A stretch of DNA of 64,000 nucleotides, from NCBI RefSeq assembly GCF_000381365.1, contig NZ_KB905466.1:115628-179627 (forward strand). The letters run 5' to 3'. Below the pieces are notes generated by a model that saw only the letters and a program-made list of their open reading frames with translations, was not told the origin of the DNA and searched no databases. Positions 35,185-44,366 of this stretch are shown here, in pieces. Origin of the DNA: Bacteroides salyersiae WAL 10018 = DSM 18765 = JCM 12988 (GTDB lineage: Bacteria > Bacteroidota > Bacteroidia > Bacteroidales > Bacteroidaceae). Each line of letters opens with the position of its first letter. Position 1 is the stretch's first letter. The translations under genes were made by a program, and so were the position numbers.

Positions 35185-37245
35185 ATGAAATCAGACGAAG
35201 AGAAATCTCAAAACCTCTATATAGAGCGGGACATCAGTTGGATGTACTTCAACCAGCGTATCTTACTTGAAGCAACCCGACCGGAAGTTCCGATACTGGA
35301 ACGACTCACCTTTTTAGGTATTTATTCCAACAACCTCGACGAGTTTTTCCGAGTTCGTGTAGCTACACTAAACCGCATAGTAGAATATGCCGATAAAAAC
35401 ATAAAAAAAGAGCAGAACATCGCAACCCAAACACTAAAACAGATAGGCAAACTGCATAACCGCTACTGCAAACAATTCGAAGACACCTTTGCTACCATTA
35501 CGGAAGACTTAAAACAAGAAAATATATATATAGTAAAGGAAACCGAGTTATCAATAGAACAAGGCGAATTCATAAATTTCTTCTACCGTAACCAACTAAA
35601 TGGCTCTACTAATCCGCTTTTCCTTACCAATTCCTGTTCACTGGGTGAACAAACGGATGAAGACATTTATCTTGCTGTCCGCCTTATACGACAAACCCCG
35701 GAAAAGAAAACTAAGGAAAAGGATTACGCCATTATCCCACTCCCTGCTACCGAATTCGGACGCTTTATCCGTCTGCCGGACTCTGAAGGAAAGATTCATC
35801 TAATGTTTCTGGATGATGTTATTCGTTATTGTTTACCAATGATTTTCGTCGGTATGAAATATACAGACTACGAAGCGTACACATTCAAATTCACCAAAGA
35901 TGCCGAAATGGAAATGGACAGCGATCTTCGCACCGGAGTATTACAAAAGATATCAAAAGGAGTAAAAAGCAGGAAAAAAGGAGAACCAATTCGTTTCGTT
36001 TACGATGAAAGTATGCCGAAAGATCTGTTGAAAAAACTAACCCATCTATTAAATGTGGATAAAAGTGATACGCGTGTGGCAGGCGGACGATATCATAATT
36101 TCAAAGATTTGATGAAGTTTCCCGATTGCGGACGAAAAGATTTGAAATATCCCGTATGGCCGCCCCTTTTCAAATCCGAACTAAACGGAATGGAAAGCTT
36201 GATAACACTCATTCGCCAAAAAGACAGATCTTTACATTATCCGTATCATTCTTTCGATACATTCATACGAGTACTACGCGAGGCGGCTATCAGTAAAGAA
36301 GTGAAAAGCATCAAGATGACCCTCTACCGGTTAGCAAAAGATTCAAAAGTAGTAAAAGCGTTAATTGCCGCCGCTCGTAATGGAAAGAAAGTAACAGTAA
36401 TCATCGAACTGCTGGCGCGTTTCGACGAAGCTTCCAACATAAATTGGAGTAAAAAATTACAAGACGCCGGAGTACATGTCATTTTTGGTGTAGAAGGGTT
36501 AAAAATCCACTCCAAACTTCTGCATGTCTCGACCAGATATGGAGATTTTGCCTGTATCAGCACCGGCAATTTTCATGAAGGAAATGCACGCATGTATACA
36601 GATTATACAATTATGACGGCACACCGTCCCATCGTACGGGAAGTAAACTACGTGTTCGAGTTCATAGAAAAGCCATATACCCCCATCGTATTCAAGGAAT
36701 TACTTGTATCGCCCAATGATATGCGTAAGAAATTCATTACCCTTATCAATAAAGAAATAAAAAATAAAGAACAAGGCAAAGAAGCTTATATCTTGTGTAA
36801 GGTGAACCATATCACCGACAAAGTACTGATAGAGAAGCTCTATGCCGCATCTGCTGCTGGAGTTAAAGTAGACTTAGTAGTACGAGGCAATTGCTCACTT
36901 GTCACCGGAATATCGGGAATAAGTGAAAATATCCAGATTAACGGAATCATAGACCGTTATCTGGAACATTCGCGTATCTTTATTTTCGCCAACAATGGTG
37001 AGGAACGTTATTACATCGGTTCGGCAGATTGGATGCCCCGTAATCTGGACAATCGCATCGAAGTCATAACACCAGTATATGATAAAGAAATACAAAAGGA
37101 CCTGAAACGCATAGTCGAATATGGACTTAGAGATACTGCAAAAGGTCGAATTGTAGACGGAAGCGGAGAAAATCGTCCGTGGCAAACGAAAGAACATACA
37201 TTATTCCGTTCACAAGAAGAATTATATAAAAGTTATAAGATATAA
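35185..37245 (+). CDS. ppk1: Polyphosphate kinase 1
   Basis: A 686-residue PPK1 that makes polyphosphate from ATP reversibly. The N-terminal domain starts YIERDISWMYFNQRILLEA and has SNNLDEFFRVRVA. The catalytic histidine that becomes phosphorylated lies in GLKIHSKLLHV near residue 435; the second histidine lies in YLEHSRIFIF near residue 588. The stop overlaps the start of ppx by one base, so the polymer-making and polymer-degrading enzymes are translationally coupled. Confidence 0.96.
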   Translation: MKSDEEKSQNLYIERDISWMYFNQRILLEATRPEVPILERLTFLGIYSNNLDEFFRVRVATLNRIVEYADKNIKKEQNIATQTLKQIGKLHNRYCKQFEDTFATITEDLKQENIYIVKETELSIEQGEFINFFYRNQLNGSTNPLFLTNSCSLGEQTDEDIYLAVRLIRQTPEKKTKEKDYAIIPLPATEFGRFIRLPDSEGKIHLMFLDDVIRYCLPMIFVGMKYTDYEAYTFKFTKDAEMEMDSDLRTGVLQKISKGVKSRKKGEPIRFVYDESMPKDLLKKLTHLLNVDKSDTRVAGGRYHNFKDLMKFPDCGRKDLKYPVWPPLFKSELNGMESLITLIRQKDRSLHYPYHSFDTFIRVLREAAISKEVKSIKMTLYRLAKDSKVVKALIAAARNGKKVTVIIELLARFDEASNINWSKKLQDAGVHVIFGVEGLKIHSKLLHVSTRYGDFACISTGNFHEGNARMYTDYTIMTAHRPIVREVNYVFEFIEKPYTPIVFKELLVSPNDMRKKFITLINKEIKNKEQGKEAYILCKVNHITDKVLIEKLYAASAAGVKVDLVVRGNCSLVTGISGISENIQINGIIDRYLEHSRIFIFANNGEERYYIGSADWMPRNLDNRIEVITPVYDKEIQKDLKRIVEYGLRDTAKGRIVDGSGENRPWQTKEHTLFRSQEELYKSYKI

Positions 37246-38150
37246 TGAAAAAAGTAAATTATGCCGCCATCGATATCGGCTCTAATGCTGTACGCCTCCT
37301 GATAAAACGTGTAAATGAAGAGGGTTCACCCGAAGGATTAATGAGTAAAGTTCAGCTTATCCGTATTCCCCTAAGATTGGGTGAAGACGCTTTTACTTCC
37401 GGAGAAATTTCCACAGAAAAAACAGAAAAACTCATCCGTCTTATGAAAGCCTACCGGCAACTCATGAAAATATATGAGGTAACCGATTATCGTGCTTGTG
37501 CCACATCGGCCATGCGTGATGCTCGCAACGGAAAAAGTATTGTTCGCAAGATAGAGAAAAAAACGGGAATACGTATCGAAATCATCGATGGACAAGAAGA
37601 GGCTCATATCGTGTATGATAATCACATCGAACAACTCTTCGAACCCGGAAAAAACTATCTATATGTAGATGTAGGTGGTGGCAGTACAGAAATCAACCTC
37701 ATAAGTGAAGGAGAACTGAAAAGTTCCCGCTCGTACAATATCGGCACGGTACGTATGCTCAGTGGAATGGTGAAAAATGAAGAAAAAGAGCAGATGCATA
37801 CCGATTTGGAAGTATTGGCTAAAGAATATGCCCCCATTCACATTATCGGTTCGGGAGGTAATATCAACAAATTATTCCGTTTGGCAGATAAAAAAGACAA
37901 GAAACAATTATTTCTTCCACTCGCTTCCTTACAAGATATATATCGAACTTTGAAAGATTTACCTAAAGAACAACGCATCAAACTGTTTAAGTTAAAACCC
38001 GACCGGGCAGATGTAATTGTTCCGGCAGCAGAAATTTTTATGGAAGTAGCGACAAGAGTACAAGCGAACGGAATCATCGTGCCTACTATCGGACTTTCAG
38101 ATGGTATCATCGATAGCTTATATACAAAGAACAGACAATGGATGCAATAA
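37245..38150 (+). CDS. ppx: Ppx/GppA-family phosphatase
   Basis: A 301-residue ASKHA-fold enzyme. It carries the phosphate-1 loop AAIDIGSNAVRLLI at residues 7-20 and the phosphate-2 loop YVDVGGGSTEINLI near residue 143. It removes terminal phosphate from polyphosphate or pppGpp. It contains only the catalytic half, without the C-terminal HD-like domain of E. coli Ppx, which is usual for short Bacteroides members. The overlap with ppk1 favours polyphosphate as substrate. Confidence 0.92.
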   Translation: MKKVNYAAIDIGSNAVRLLIKRVNEEGSPEGLMSKVQLIRIPLRLGEDAFTSGEISTEKTEKLIRLMKAYRQLMKIYEVTDYRACATSAMRDARNGKSIVRKIEKKTGIRIEIIDGQEEAHIVYDNHIEQLFEPGKNYLYVDVGGGSTEINLISEGELKSSRSYNIGTVRMLSGMVKNEEKEQMHTDLEVLAKEYAPIHIIGSGGNINKLFRLADKKDKKQLFLPLASLQDIYRTLKDLPKEQRIKLFKLKPDRADVIVPAAEIFMEVATRVQANGIIVPTIGLSDGIIDSLYTKNRQWMQ

Positions 38151-38486
38151 CTTTTTTTTCGTGATACGGGTGACAGTACCAATGTAATTGCAATATTGAC
38201 AAGTTCGGACGCATTGTCTTTTCAAAGCAGGTAGGATAAGGGAATTTTATGAGAAATGGTATATAATTCAAAACACTATATATCATATATTTAAATTGGG
38301 AAATTTTCAAGAAAAGAATACATATTCATCAATGAAAGAAATTAATATTAACATAGTATTAAAATGCATTCTTTACCATAATAAATATGTATTCTTCTCT
38401 TAAGAATTTAACGTCTTGTTGAGCAGAAAACAATACTTGAAAAAGACGACTAACAAAATTAAGAGGAATGTCTTTAACGGGAAAGT
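38151..38486. other. Intergenic region between convergent ppx and alcohol dehydrogenase
   Basis: AT-rich, no gene. A 13-base perfect inverted repeat (38314-38326 with 38384-38396) spans a 57-base spacer and may act as a two-way terminator. A run of eight T follows the ppx stop directly. Confidence 0.5.
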
Positions 38487-39632
38487 TTACAATGCACTTT
38501 CCAATATTTCTTTGGCAACTTTACCTGTCACATCTTCATTCTCGCCGTATTTCGCTCCACGGGCATTAAAACGCCGTTCTATTTCTTCAATCGTTTCTTT
38601 GCCGATACCCTCTTCACTTAATCGGGTAGTCAGACCCAATGAACGGAAAAATTCTTCCGTACGTCGGACAGCCTCATCAATGCGTTCTTCCCGAGTGCCG
38701 GAAGTGATTCCCCATACTCTTTCGCCATATTGCAGTATCTTATCTCCTTTCGATTTACGCAGTACGCGTAAAGTAGCCGGATAAACGATAGCCAACGTAT
38801 GGCCATGTGTCAATCCGTGCAGAGCAGTCAGTTCATGACCAATCATGTGAGTAGCCCAGTCCTGTGATACCCCCATAGCAATAAACCCGTTCAATCCCAT
38901 CGTAGCCGAAAGCATGAAGTCTGCCATCAACTGATAGTCATGCTGGTTCTCGCGGATTTTCGGTGCAATCTCTACGAGTGTTTGCAGAATCCCCTCTGCC
39001 CAACGATCCATAAGGCGGCTTTGTCCCGGAGTCGTCATATACTGTTCTACTACATGTACAAAAGTATCAGCGATACCACAAGCCACTTGATGAGGGGGCA
39101 ACGTAAATGTTACTTCGGGATCCAGAATCGAAAATAACGGATAATTGGCATAAAAAGGATACTTCTCCTTTGTTTCGTGCCTCGATATGACAGCACCGTT
39201 GTTCATCTCAGAACCCGTAGCAGGCAATGTCAGTACGGTAGAAAGAGGAACAGTATCCGTCACAGGACGTCCGGCTGTTACTAAATCCCAGGCATCACCT
39301 TCATACAACAATCCGGCAGAAATCAATTTCGTTCCGTCTATCACCGAACCACCACCTACTGCCAGCAGATAATCCACCTTATTTTCTTTCCCCAAAGCAA
39401 TTGCTTTTCTTAATGTCTCAATAGCCGGATTGGGTTCTATCCCCCAAAACTCCACCGTGAAATAACCTTTAAGGGCCTCTTTCACTTGCTGGTATACTCC
39501 ATTCTTTTTCACACTTCCTCCGCCGAAAGTAATCATGATCCGTTTATCGGACGGGATCTCCTTGCTCAACCGGGCAATCATCCCACGGCCCATAATGAGC
39601 TTAACAGGATTTTGAAAAATAAAATTATCCAT
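38487..39632 (-). CDS. Iron-containing alcohol dehydrogenase
   Basis: A 381-residue group III Fe-dependent alcohol dehydrogenase, of the butanol dehydrogenase (BdhA/YqhD) type. The NAD(P)-binding part has ITFGGGSVKKNGVYQQV near residue 35 and VGGGSVIDGTK near residue 92. Metal ligands lie in GIADTFVHVVEQYM near residue 190 and in HMIGHELTALHGLTHGH near residue 262. It reduces aldehydes, probably with NADPH. It is a single gene; TATCTTTG on the minus strand (39671-39664) gives it a leader near 25 bases. Confidence 0.92.
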   Translation of the reverse strand: MDNFIFQNPVKLIMGRGMIARLSKEIPSDKRIMITFGGGSVKKNGVYQQVKEALKGYFTVEFWGIEPNPAIETLRKAIALGKENKVDYLLAVGGGSVIDGTKLISAGLLYEGDAWDLVTAGRPVTDTVPLSTVLTLPATGSEMNNGAVISRHETKEKYPFYANYPLFSILDPEVTFTLPPHQVACGIADTFVHVVEQYMTTPGQSRLMDRWAEGILQTLVEIAPKIRENQHDYQLMADFMLSATMGLNGFIAMGVSQDWATHMIGHELTALHGLTHGHTLAIVYPATLRVLRKSKGDKILQYGERVWGITSGTREERIDEAVRRTEEFFRSLGLTTRLSEEGIGKETIEEIERRFNARGAKYGENEDVTGKVAKEILESAL

Positions 39633-39753
39633 CGTTTTTTACTCTTTATTTTAATAACAGATACAAAGATAGCAATCTTGCCACAATATCAGAACAGTTT
39701 CCTACAAAAACAATTGGCTACCCATTTCACGAGAAAAGCAGCCAATCATTGTA

Positions 39754-39864
39754 TCAATTTACGGGAAGCCATGCATTTATATCTTCAGCTACAAAAAGCC
39801 AGTACAACAATAATAAAATAAAAATAACGACAGCAATTGCTATAAGAACTTTCCTTTGTTTCAT
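39754..39864 (-). CDS. Small single-pass membrane protein (36 residues)
   Basis: ATG at 39864 opens a frame of 36 codons ending at 39754. The product has a basic start (MKQRK), one strongly hydrophobic segment (about residues 6-24, ending LLLYWLFV) and a short tail ending PVN. A minus-strand -7 element TAGATTTG at 39911-39904 would start a transcript about 33 bases upstream. The promoter placement and clean topology support a real gene; no homologue is recognised. It is independent of the alcohol dehydrogenase gene, which has its own promoter. Confidence 0.5.
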   Translation of the reverse strand: MKQRKVLIAIAVVIFILLLLYWLFVAEDINAWLPVN

Positions 39865-40259
39865 AATTGGTTTCTGTTTTTAAATATGAATTGCATAAAG
39901 AAACAAATCTAAGAAAGAAAATGTTTATGCAGCAAGTTTATTTTTAAGTGATCACTTGTGCTGACAATATTTATAACAATTTAAGGACAATAAGTATAAC
40001 AAACGATTTAGAAAAATGATTTTTTTTGAATTAAACAAAATTATTGCCATGTGAAGAATACAAAAAAATCACCAAACAAAGAAGCTAAAAAAGTACACGA
40101 ATAAACAATTAAAAGAAAGAGTTTCCTCACGATTAAAATATTAAAAACATGGTATTCCACAATTATAGTATCATTGTTGTAAAATTAAAAGTTGTGTATA
40201 AAAACTTCAATTTCATCATATACAATATTTATACACAACTTTTAAAACATTACGATCTA
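39865..40259. other. Intergenic region with a terminator-like hairpin
   Basis: Very AT-rich. An 18-base perfect inverted repeat (40185-40202 with 40228-40245) lies 15 bases past the lipoprotein stop at 40260 and is followed on the minus strand by TTTTAC; it is a likely terminator for that gene. Apart from the small-ORF promoter nothing else is seen. Confidence 0.6.
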
Positions 40260-40652
40260 CTATTTACTACCATAAAAAGTATATGTATTAGATCCTGTAG
40301 CAAAAGTTAAATTTATATTCTGATCAATAACAGTTCCATTTACAGCTTTTGAACTAGAAGATAATTCATAGGAATTTCCATTCTGCATAATATCAAGAAT
40401 AACAGATTTTAAATGCAAATCTATTTCGTCACAATCTACAACTACAGATATCGCGTTGTCCGACTTTCTAGTCAATGTTGCATAAGCAGTAAACTGTTCT
40501 GTATATCCTATAACACTTAATTTACCACTATAATCTCCAGCTATAGTGGTCGCTATATCTGTAGGGATATCATCATCATCTCCACAGCTTACCATACAAA
40601 CACTCGTTACTACCATCACTAGTAACATAGATAAATACTTCATTGTTTTCAT
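40260..40652 (-). CDS. Small lipoprotein, calycin-like
   Basis: A 130-residue protein. The signal peptide (residues 1-22) ends in MVSC, and the mature N-terminus is Cys-Gly followed by four aspartates, resembling the acidic lipoprotein export signal that takes Bacteroides lipoproteins to the cell surface. The rest is beta-rich (GDYSGKLSVIGYTEQFTAYATL, TVIDQNINLTFATGSNTYTF), suggesting a small barrel of the lipocalin-like type. No ligand can be named. TACTTTTG on the minus strand (40687-40680) gives a leader near 20 bases. Confidence 0.75.
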   Translation of the reverse strand: MKTMKYLSMLLVMVVTSVCMVSCGDDDDIPTDIATTIAGDYSGKLSVIGYTEQFTAYATLTRKSDNAISVVVDCDEIDLHLKSVILDIMQNGNSYELSSSSKAVNGTVIDQNINLTFATGSNTYTFYGSK

Positions 40653-40739
40653 ACGTTTTAATGTTTAATTTATTTTCTGCAAAAGTATGGCAAAGAAGTT
40701 AAAGAAAGAACAAAAACATATTGCAGAAATGCCACAGAA

Positions 40740-40970
40740 TTATCGCGAATCATGCAGTTGTTCTTTCTCCTTTACGTAATCAGACAAATCAGAAAAGAAA
40801 TCTTTACCTAAAAGAATAGAAATTCGGACAAGAAGATTCGTATCAATACTTTCTTTTTGAAACAGACGATAAATATTAGAACGGTCACAAGATAGTTTGC
40901 GTGCAAACCAAGTGATACTTCGTTCCTGTTTCTCTAATTCTTCCTTTATCAAAATACCAATAGGCTTCAT
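40740..40970 (-). CDS. Small helix-turn-helix protein
   Basis: A protein of about 76 residues from the ATG at 40970 (MKPIGILIKEELEKQERSI). An upstream in-frame ATG adds six residues but lacks family support. It has a Cro/C1-like helix-turn-helix: ITWFARKLSCDRSNIYRLFQK, then a helix and ISILLGKDFF. Such small XRE-type proteins are common in Bacteroides as single genes with unknown targets. No promoter of its own is obvious; the structured RNA region just upstream reads in the same direction and may form its leader. Confidence 0.75.
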   Translation of the reverse strand: MKPIGILIKEELEKQERSITWFARKLSCDRSNIYRLFQKESIDTNLLVRISILLGKDFFSDLSDYVKEKEQLHDSR

Positions 40971-41035
40971 TGTAACGAATAATCCCATACATACTCCCCA
41001 TGTGTGGCAATTAGTTCAACTTCTAAGATAGGCAT

Positions 41036-41316
41036 AATAAAAAACGTGGGAGTCTTTGTTCACTTATCCCACAAGTAGGCTTCTCGCATTGCCCTAGAAA
41101 AGGATAAGCAACACAAACAACCCACGTTCATACGATATTATTGAGCACACCAAAAATTTGGTGTACCTATAACACACATACGAAGGAGATGTTTCGTTGC
41201 GTTTTCTCCTTTTCTTAATAAATTTTGCGAGAATTTACTTGTAGAAGAATACGTTCAAAACGTCTTTCAAATATGTCTTATCTTTCTTGTTCCTAATATA
41301 TAGGAAGGAAAGACCA
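41036..41316 (-). ncRNA. Candidate structured small RNA of about 280 bases
   Basis: On the minus strand, TATCTTTG (41326-41319) is followed by five hairpins in a row. They are: 41306-41290 (6 base pairs plus flanking CTTTC/GAAAG), 41263-41251, 41211-41183 (7 base pairs), 41164-41147 (8 base pairs), and a long imperfect hairpin closed by an 8-base-pair stem (41128-41121 with 41050-41043). That last hairpin has an inner 7-base-pair stem (41108-41102 with 41069-41063) and is followed by a run of T, as in an intrinsic terminator. No coding frame fits. It ends about 70 bases before the helix-turn-helix gene. The loop text GCGAGAAGCC recalls a piece of 6S RNA, but the fold does not, so I leave the family open. 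Confidence 0.55.
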
Positions 41317-41460
41317 TGCAAAGATAGTACTTTCTATTATAATATACATATGAAAAAAACTTTAAAGAGGAAAATTTAAACAGGAACCAATATTTTTAAC
41401 CAAAAAGATATTATTTGAGAACGAACTATATTGAGCATAATAAAAAAAAGACAGATTTTA

Positions 41461-41491
41461 TTTGTAGTTTCAAACAATGTGCTTATATTTG
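41461..41491 (+). promoter_or_regulatory. Promoter of the trp operon
   Basis: TTTG (41461-41464), 19 bases, TATATTTG (41484-41491) is a full consensus match. Initiation near 41498 puts the leader peptide ATG about 17 bases from the 5' end. Confidence 0.85.
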
Positions 41492-41514
41492 CCCCCGTTA
41501 AACAATAAAAGACA

Positions 41515-41577
41515 ATGAGAACAATGTTAGTAAATACATATTGGTGGTGGCGCCTATTACAACTCCGACAGTCGTAA
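41515..41577 (+). CDS. trpL: trp operon leader peptide
   Basis: A 20-residue frame, MRTMLVNTYWWWRLLQLRQS, with three tryptophan codons in a row at residues 10-12. It is placed between the trp promoter and an intrinsic terminator, the layout of ribosome-mediated attenuation. When charged tRNA-Trp is scarce, the ribosome would stall at the Trp codons and change the fold of the downstream RNA. The last codons (CGACAG, 41566-41571) can pair with CTGTCG (41635-41640) in the left arm of the terminator, so they may form the antiterminator. The mechanism is known from proteobacteria; here it is inferred from structure. Confidence 0.85.
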   Translation: MRTMLVNTYWWWRLLQLRQS

Positions 41578-41626
41578 GGGAGCAGTGCTCGTATGTATAT
41601 ACCTCAATAAAGATATAACAGATTTG

Positions 41627-41665
41627 AAAGGGCCCTGTCGCAACTTGCGGCAGGGCCCTTTTTAT
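41627..41665 (+). terminator. trp attenuator terminator
   Basis: An 11-base-pair perfect stem (41627-41637 with 41651-41661), GC-rich, with an inner CGC/GCG extension, followed by a T-rich run. It lies about 50 bases past the leader stop and about 70 bases before trpB. Confidence 0.92.
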
Positions 41666-41736
41666 TTTCCGGCCATTATCGGAAACCGGGATTGCCGGTA
41701 CTACCAAACAGAGTTCAATTATAAAAAAAAAAATAT

Positions 41737-42909
41737 ATGAAAAGTTATCAAGTTGACAAAGACGGTTATTATGGAGAGTTCGGCGGAGCATACATCCCCG
41801 AAATACTTCACAAATGTGTAGAAGAACTGACAAACACTTATCTGACCGTATTGAATGACGAAAGTTTCAAGCAGGAGTTCGACCAATTATTGCGTGATTA
41901 TGTGGGCCGTCCTTCCCCACTCTATCTGGCACGCCGCCTCTCGGAAAAATATGGATGTAAAATATACCTGAAACGAGAGGACCTCAATCATACGGGAGCC
42001 CATAAAATAAACAACACCATCGGGCAGATACTTTTGGCGCGCCGCATGGGAAAAACACGTATCATTGCCGAGACGGGAGCCGGACAACATGGCGTGGCAA
42101 CAGCTACCGTCTGTGCATTGATGAATATGGAATGCATCGTCTATATGGGGAAAACAGATGTGGAACGCCAACACGTCAATGTGGAAAAGATGAAAATGCT
42201 CGGAGCGACAGTCATTCCGGTAACATCGGGAAACATGACGCTGAAAGATGCCACCAACGAAGCCATACGCGACTGGTGTTGTCATCCGGCAGATACATAC
42301 TACATTATCGGTTCTACAGTCGGCCCTCACCCGTATCCGGATATGGTAGCACGTCTGCAATCGGTCATCAGCGAAGAGATAAAAAAGCAGTTGAAAGAGA
42401 AAGAAGGACGTGACTGTCCCGATTATCTGATTGCCTGTGTAGGCGGTGGCAGCAATGCAGCAGGTACTATCTATCATTATCTGGATGACGAACGTGTGCG
42501 CATCGTATTGGCCGAAGCCGGAGGAAAAGGTATAGAAACCGGCCAGACTGCGGCTACTATCCAACTGGGTAAAATGGGTATCATCCACGGAGCACGAACT
42601 TTCGTTATCCAAAATGAGGACGGACAAATCGAAGAACCGTATTCCATTTCTGCCGGACTGGATTACCCCGGCATCGGCCCGATACATGCCAATCTTGCCT
42701 CACAACACCGGGCTACGGTAGTGGCAATTAATGACGATGAAGCCATAGAAGCCGCATACGAACTGACAAAACTCGAAGGCATCATCCCGGCACTGGAATC
42801 TGCACATGCCCTCGGAGCATTGAAAAAAATTAAATTCAAACCGGAAGATGTGGTGGTATTAACCGTTTCGGGACGAGGAGACAAGGATATTGAAACCTAT
42901 TTAGCTTGA
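41737..42909 (+). CDS. trpB: Tryptophan synthase beta chain
   Basis: A 390-residue TrpB1 that joins indole and serine. It starts [13 protein letters not shown] after a short lead. The PLP lysine lies in HTGAHKINN near residue 86, and the phosphate-binding GGGSNAAG lies near residue 232. Length is normal. Unusually for enteric order, it is the first gene of the operon and is separated from trpA by five genes, so the alpha and beta subunits are made from opposite ends of the same message. Confidence 0.97.
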   Translation: MKSYQVDKDGYYGEFGGAYIPEILHKCVEELTNTYLTVLNDESFKQEFDQLLRDYVGRPSPLYLARRLSEKYGCKIYLKREDLNHTGAHKINNTIGQILLARRMGKTRIIAETGAGQHGVATATVCALMNMECIVYMGKTDVERQHVNVEKMKMLGATVIPVTSGNMTLKDATNEAIRDWCCHPADTYYIIGSTVGPHPYPDMVARLQSVISEEIKKQLKEKEGRDCPDYLIACVGGGSNAAGTIYHYLDDERVRIVLAEAGGKGIETGQTAATIQLGKMGIIHGARTFVIQNEDGQIEEPYSISAGLDYPGIGPIHANLASQHRATVVAINDDEAIEAAYELTKLEGIIPALESAHALGALKKIKFKPEDVVVLTVSGRGDKDIETYLA

Positions 42910-42954
42910 ATAATCCATGTATAGTAGTCAAGTAGTTAAGTAATAAATGAAATC

Positions 42955-44361
42955 GTGAAAACATTTTCCTATAAAACCAATAGCAAACAGGTGCTCGGTG
43001 ATTTACATACACCGGTCAGCATCTATCTCAAAGTGCGGGATATGTATCCGCAATCAGCACTAATGGAAAGTTCGGATTTCCATGCCGGAGAAAACTCCAT
43101 GTCTTACATTGCCCTTTGCCCCTTGGCGAGTATCGGTATCAACAACGATGTTGTTACTACCATCTGTCCCGACAATAGCCGGGAAGAAAAGCCACTGACA
43201 GAGACATTCACTGTGGAAAAGGCTATCGACGGATTTATCTCCCTTTTCCAGGTGACAGGAAAACATCGGGAAGCATATGGTCTTTATGGATATACCACAT
43301 TTAATGCCGTAAAATACTTCGAACATATTCCAATCAAAGAGAGTCACGATGAAATGAATGATGCACCGGATATACTGTATATCCTTTATAAATATGTCAT
43401 CATCTTCAACCATTTCAAAAATGAACTGACTCTGGTAGAAATACTCAGCGAAGGAGAAGAAAGCGGATTGCCCCAACTGGAAGCCGCCATCGAAAACCGG
43501 AATTATGCATCGTATAATTTTTCCATAACCGGCCCCGTGAGAAGTCCCATTACAGATGAACAACACAAAGCAAACGTCCGTAAAGGGATTGCACACTGCC
43601 TTCGGGGAGATGTGTTCCAGATCGTACTGTCCCGAAGATTCATCCAGCCTTATGCCGGAGACGACTTCAAAGTATACCGTGCACTACGCAGCATCAACCC
43701 TTCTCCATATTTGTTTTACTTTGACTTCGGCGGTTACCGGATTTTCGGCTCTTCACCCGAAACACATTGTAAAATCGAAGGGAAACAGGCTTGCATTGAC
43801 CCGATCGCCGGAACAACCCGCCGTACCGGCGATTCCATAAAAGACAAAGAACTGGCTCAAGCACTGCTTGCCGACCCGAAAGAGAATGCAGAACATGTAA
43901 TGTTAGTGGATCTGGCACGAAATGACCTTAGCCGGAATTGTCACGACGTACAGGTGGTATTCTACAAAGAACCGCAATATTATAGCCACGTCATTCATCT
44001 CGTCAGTCGTGTCAGTGGAATATTGGACGAACCAAGCAGTTCGATGAAAACTTTCATCGACACTTTCCCGGCAGGTACACTCAGTGGTGCACCCAAAGTG
44101 CGCGCCATGCAACTTATCAGCGAAATAGAACCTCACAACCGTGGTGCTTACGGCGGTTGTATCGGATTCATCGGATTGAACGGCGACTTAAACCAAGCAA
44201 TTACCATTCGCACTTTTGTCAGTCGTAACAATGAACTATGGCTGCAAGCCGGAGGAGGTATTGTAGCCCGTAGTCAGGATGAATATGAATTACAGGAAGT
44301 AAACAATAAGTTAGGAGCATTGAAAAAAGCAATCGATCTGGCAGAAACACTCAAAAACTGA
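42955..44361 (+). CDS. trpE: Anthranilate synthase component I
   Basis: A 468-residue TrpE that makes anthranilate from chorismate with ammonia supplied by TrpG. The start is GTG at 42955, which matches the family N-terminus. Chorismate-binding marks are GDVFQIVLSRRF near residue 220, PYLFYFDFGGYRIFGSSPE near residue 253, DPIAGTTRRTGDS near residue 282, and TFPAGTLSGAPKVRAM near residue 368. The N-terminal domain is shorter than in enteric TrpE. It follows trpB by 45 bases. Confidence 0.96.
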   Translation: MKTFSYKTNSKQVLGDLHTPVSIYLKVRDMYPQSALMESSDFHAGENSMSYIALCPLASIGINNDVVTTICPDNSREEKPLTETFTVEKAIDGFISLFQVTGKHREAYGLYGYTTFNAVKYFEHIPIKESHDEMNDAPDILYILYKYVIIFNHFKNELTLVEILSEGEESGLPQLEAAIENRNYASYNFSITGPVRSPITDEQHKANVRKGIAHCLRGDVFQIVLSRRFIQPYAGDDFKVYRALRSINPSPYLFYFDFGGYRIFGSSPETHCKIEGKQACIDPIAGTTRRTGDSIKDKELAQALLADPKENAEHVMLVDLARNDLSRNCHDVQVVFYKEPQYYSHVIHLVSRVSGILDEPSSSMKTFIDTFPAGTLSGAPKVRAMQLISEIEPHNRGAYGGCIGFIGLNGDLNQAITIRTFVSRNNELWLQAGGGIVARSQDEYELQEVNNKLGALKKAIDLAETLKN

Positions 44362-44366
44362 AAACA

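Noticed and set aside
38314..38396. Invertible segment between ppx and the alcohol dehydrogenase gene
   Set aside because: The 57-base spacer is too short to carry a promoter switch and lies between convergent genes, so a terminator role is simpler.
41036..41316. Assigning the structured RNA as 6S, SRP RNA or tmRNA
   Set aside because: No SRP tetraloop motif, no tmRNA ends, and no long bubble fold typical of 6S; one short shared string is not enough.
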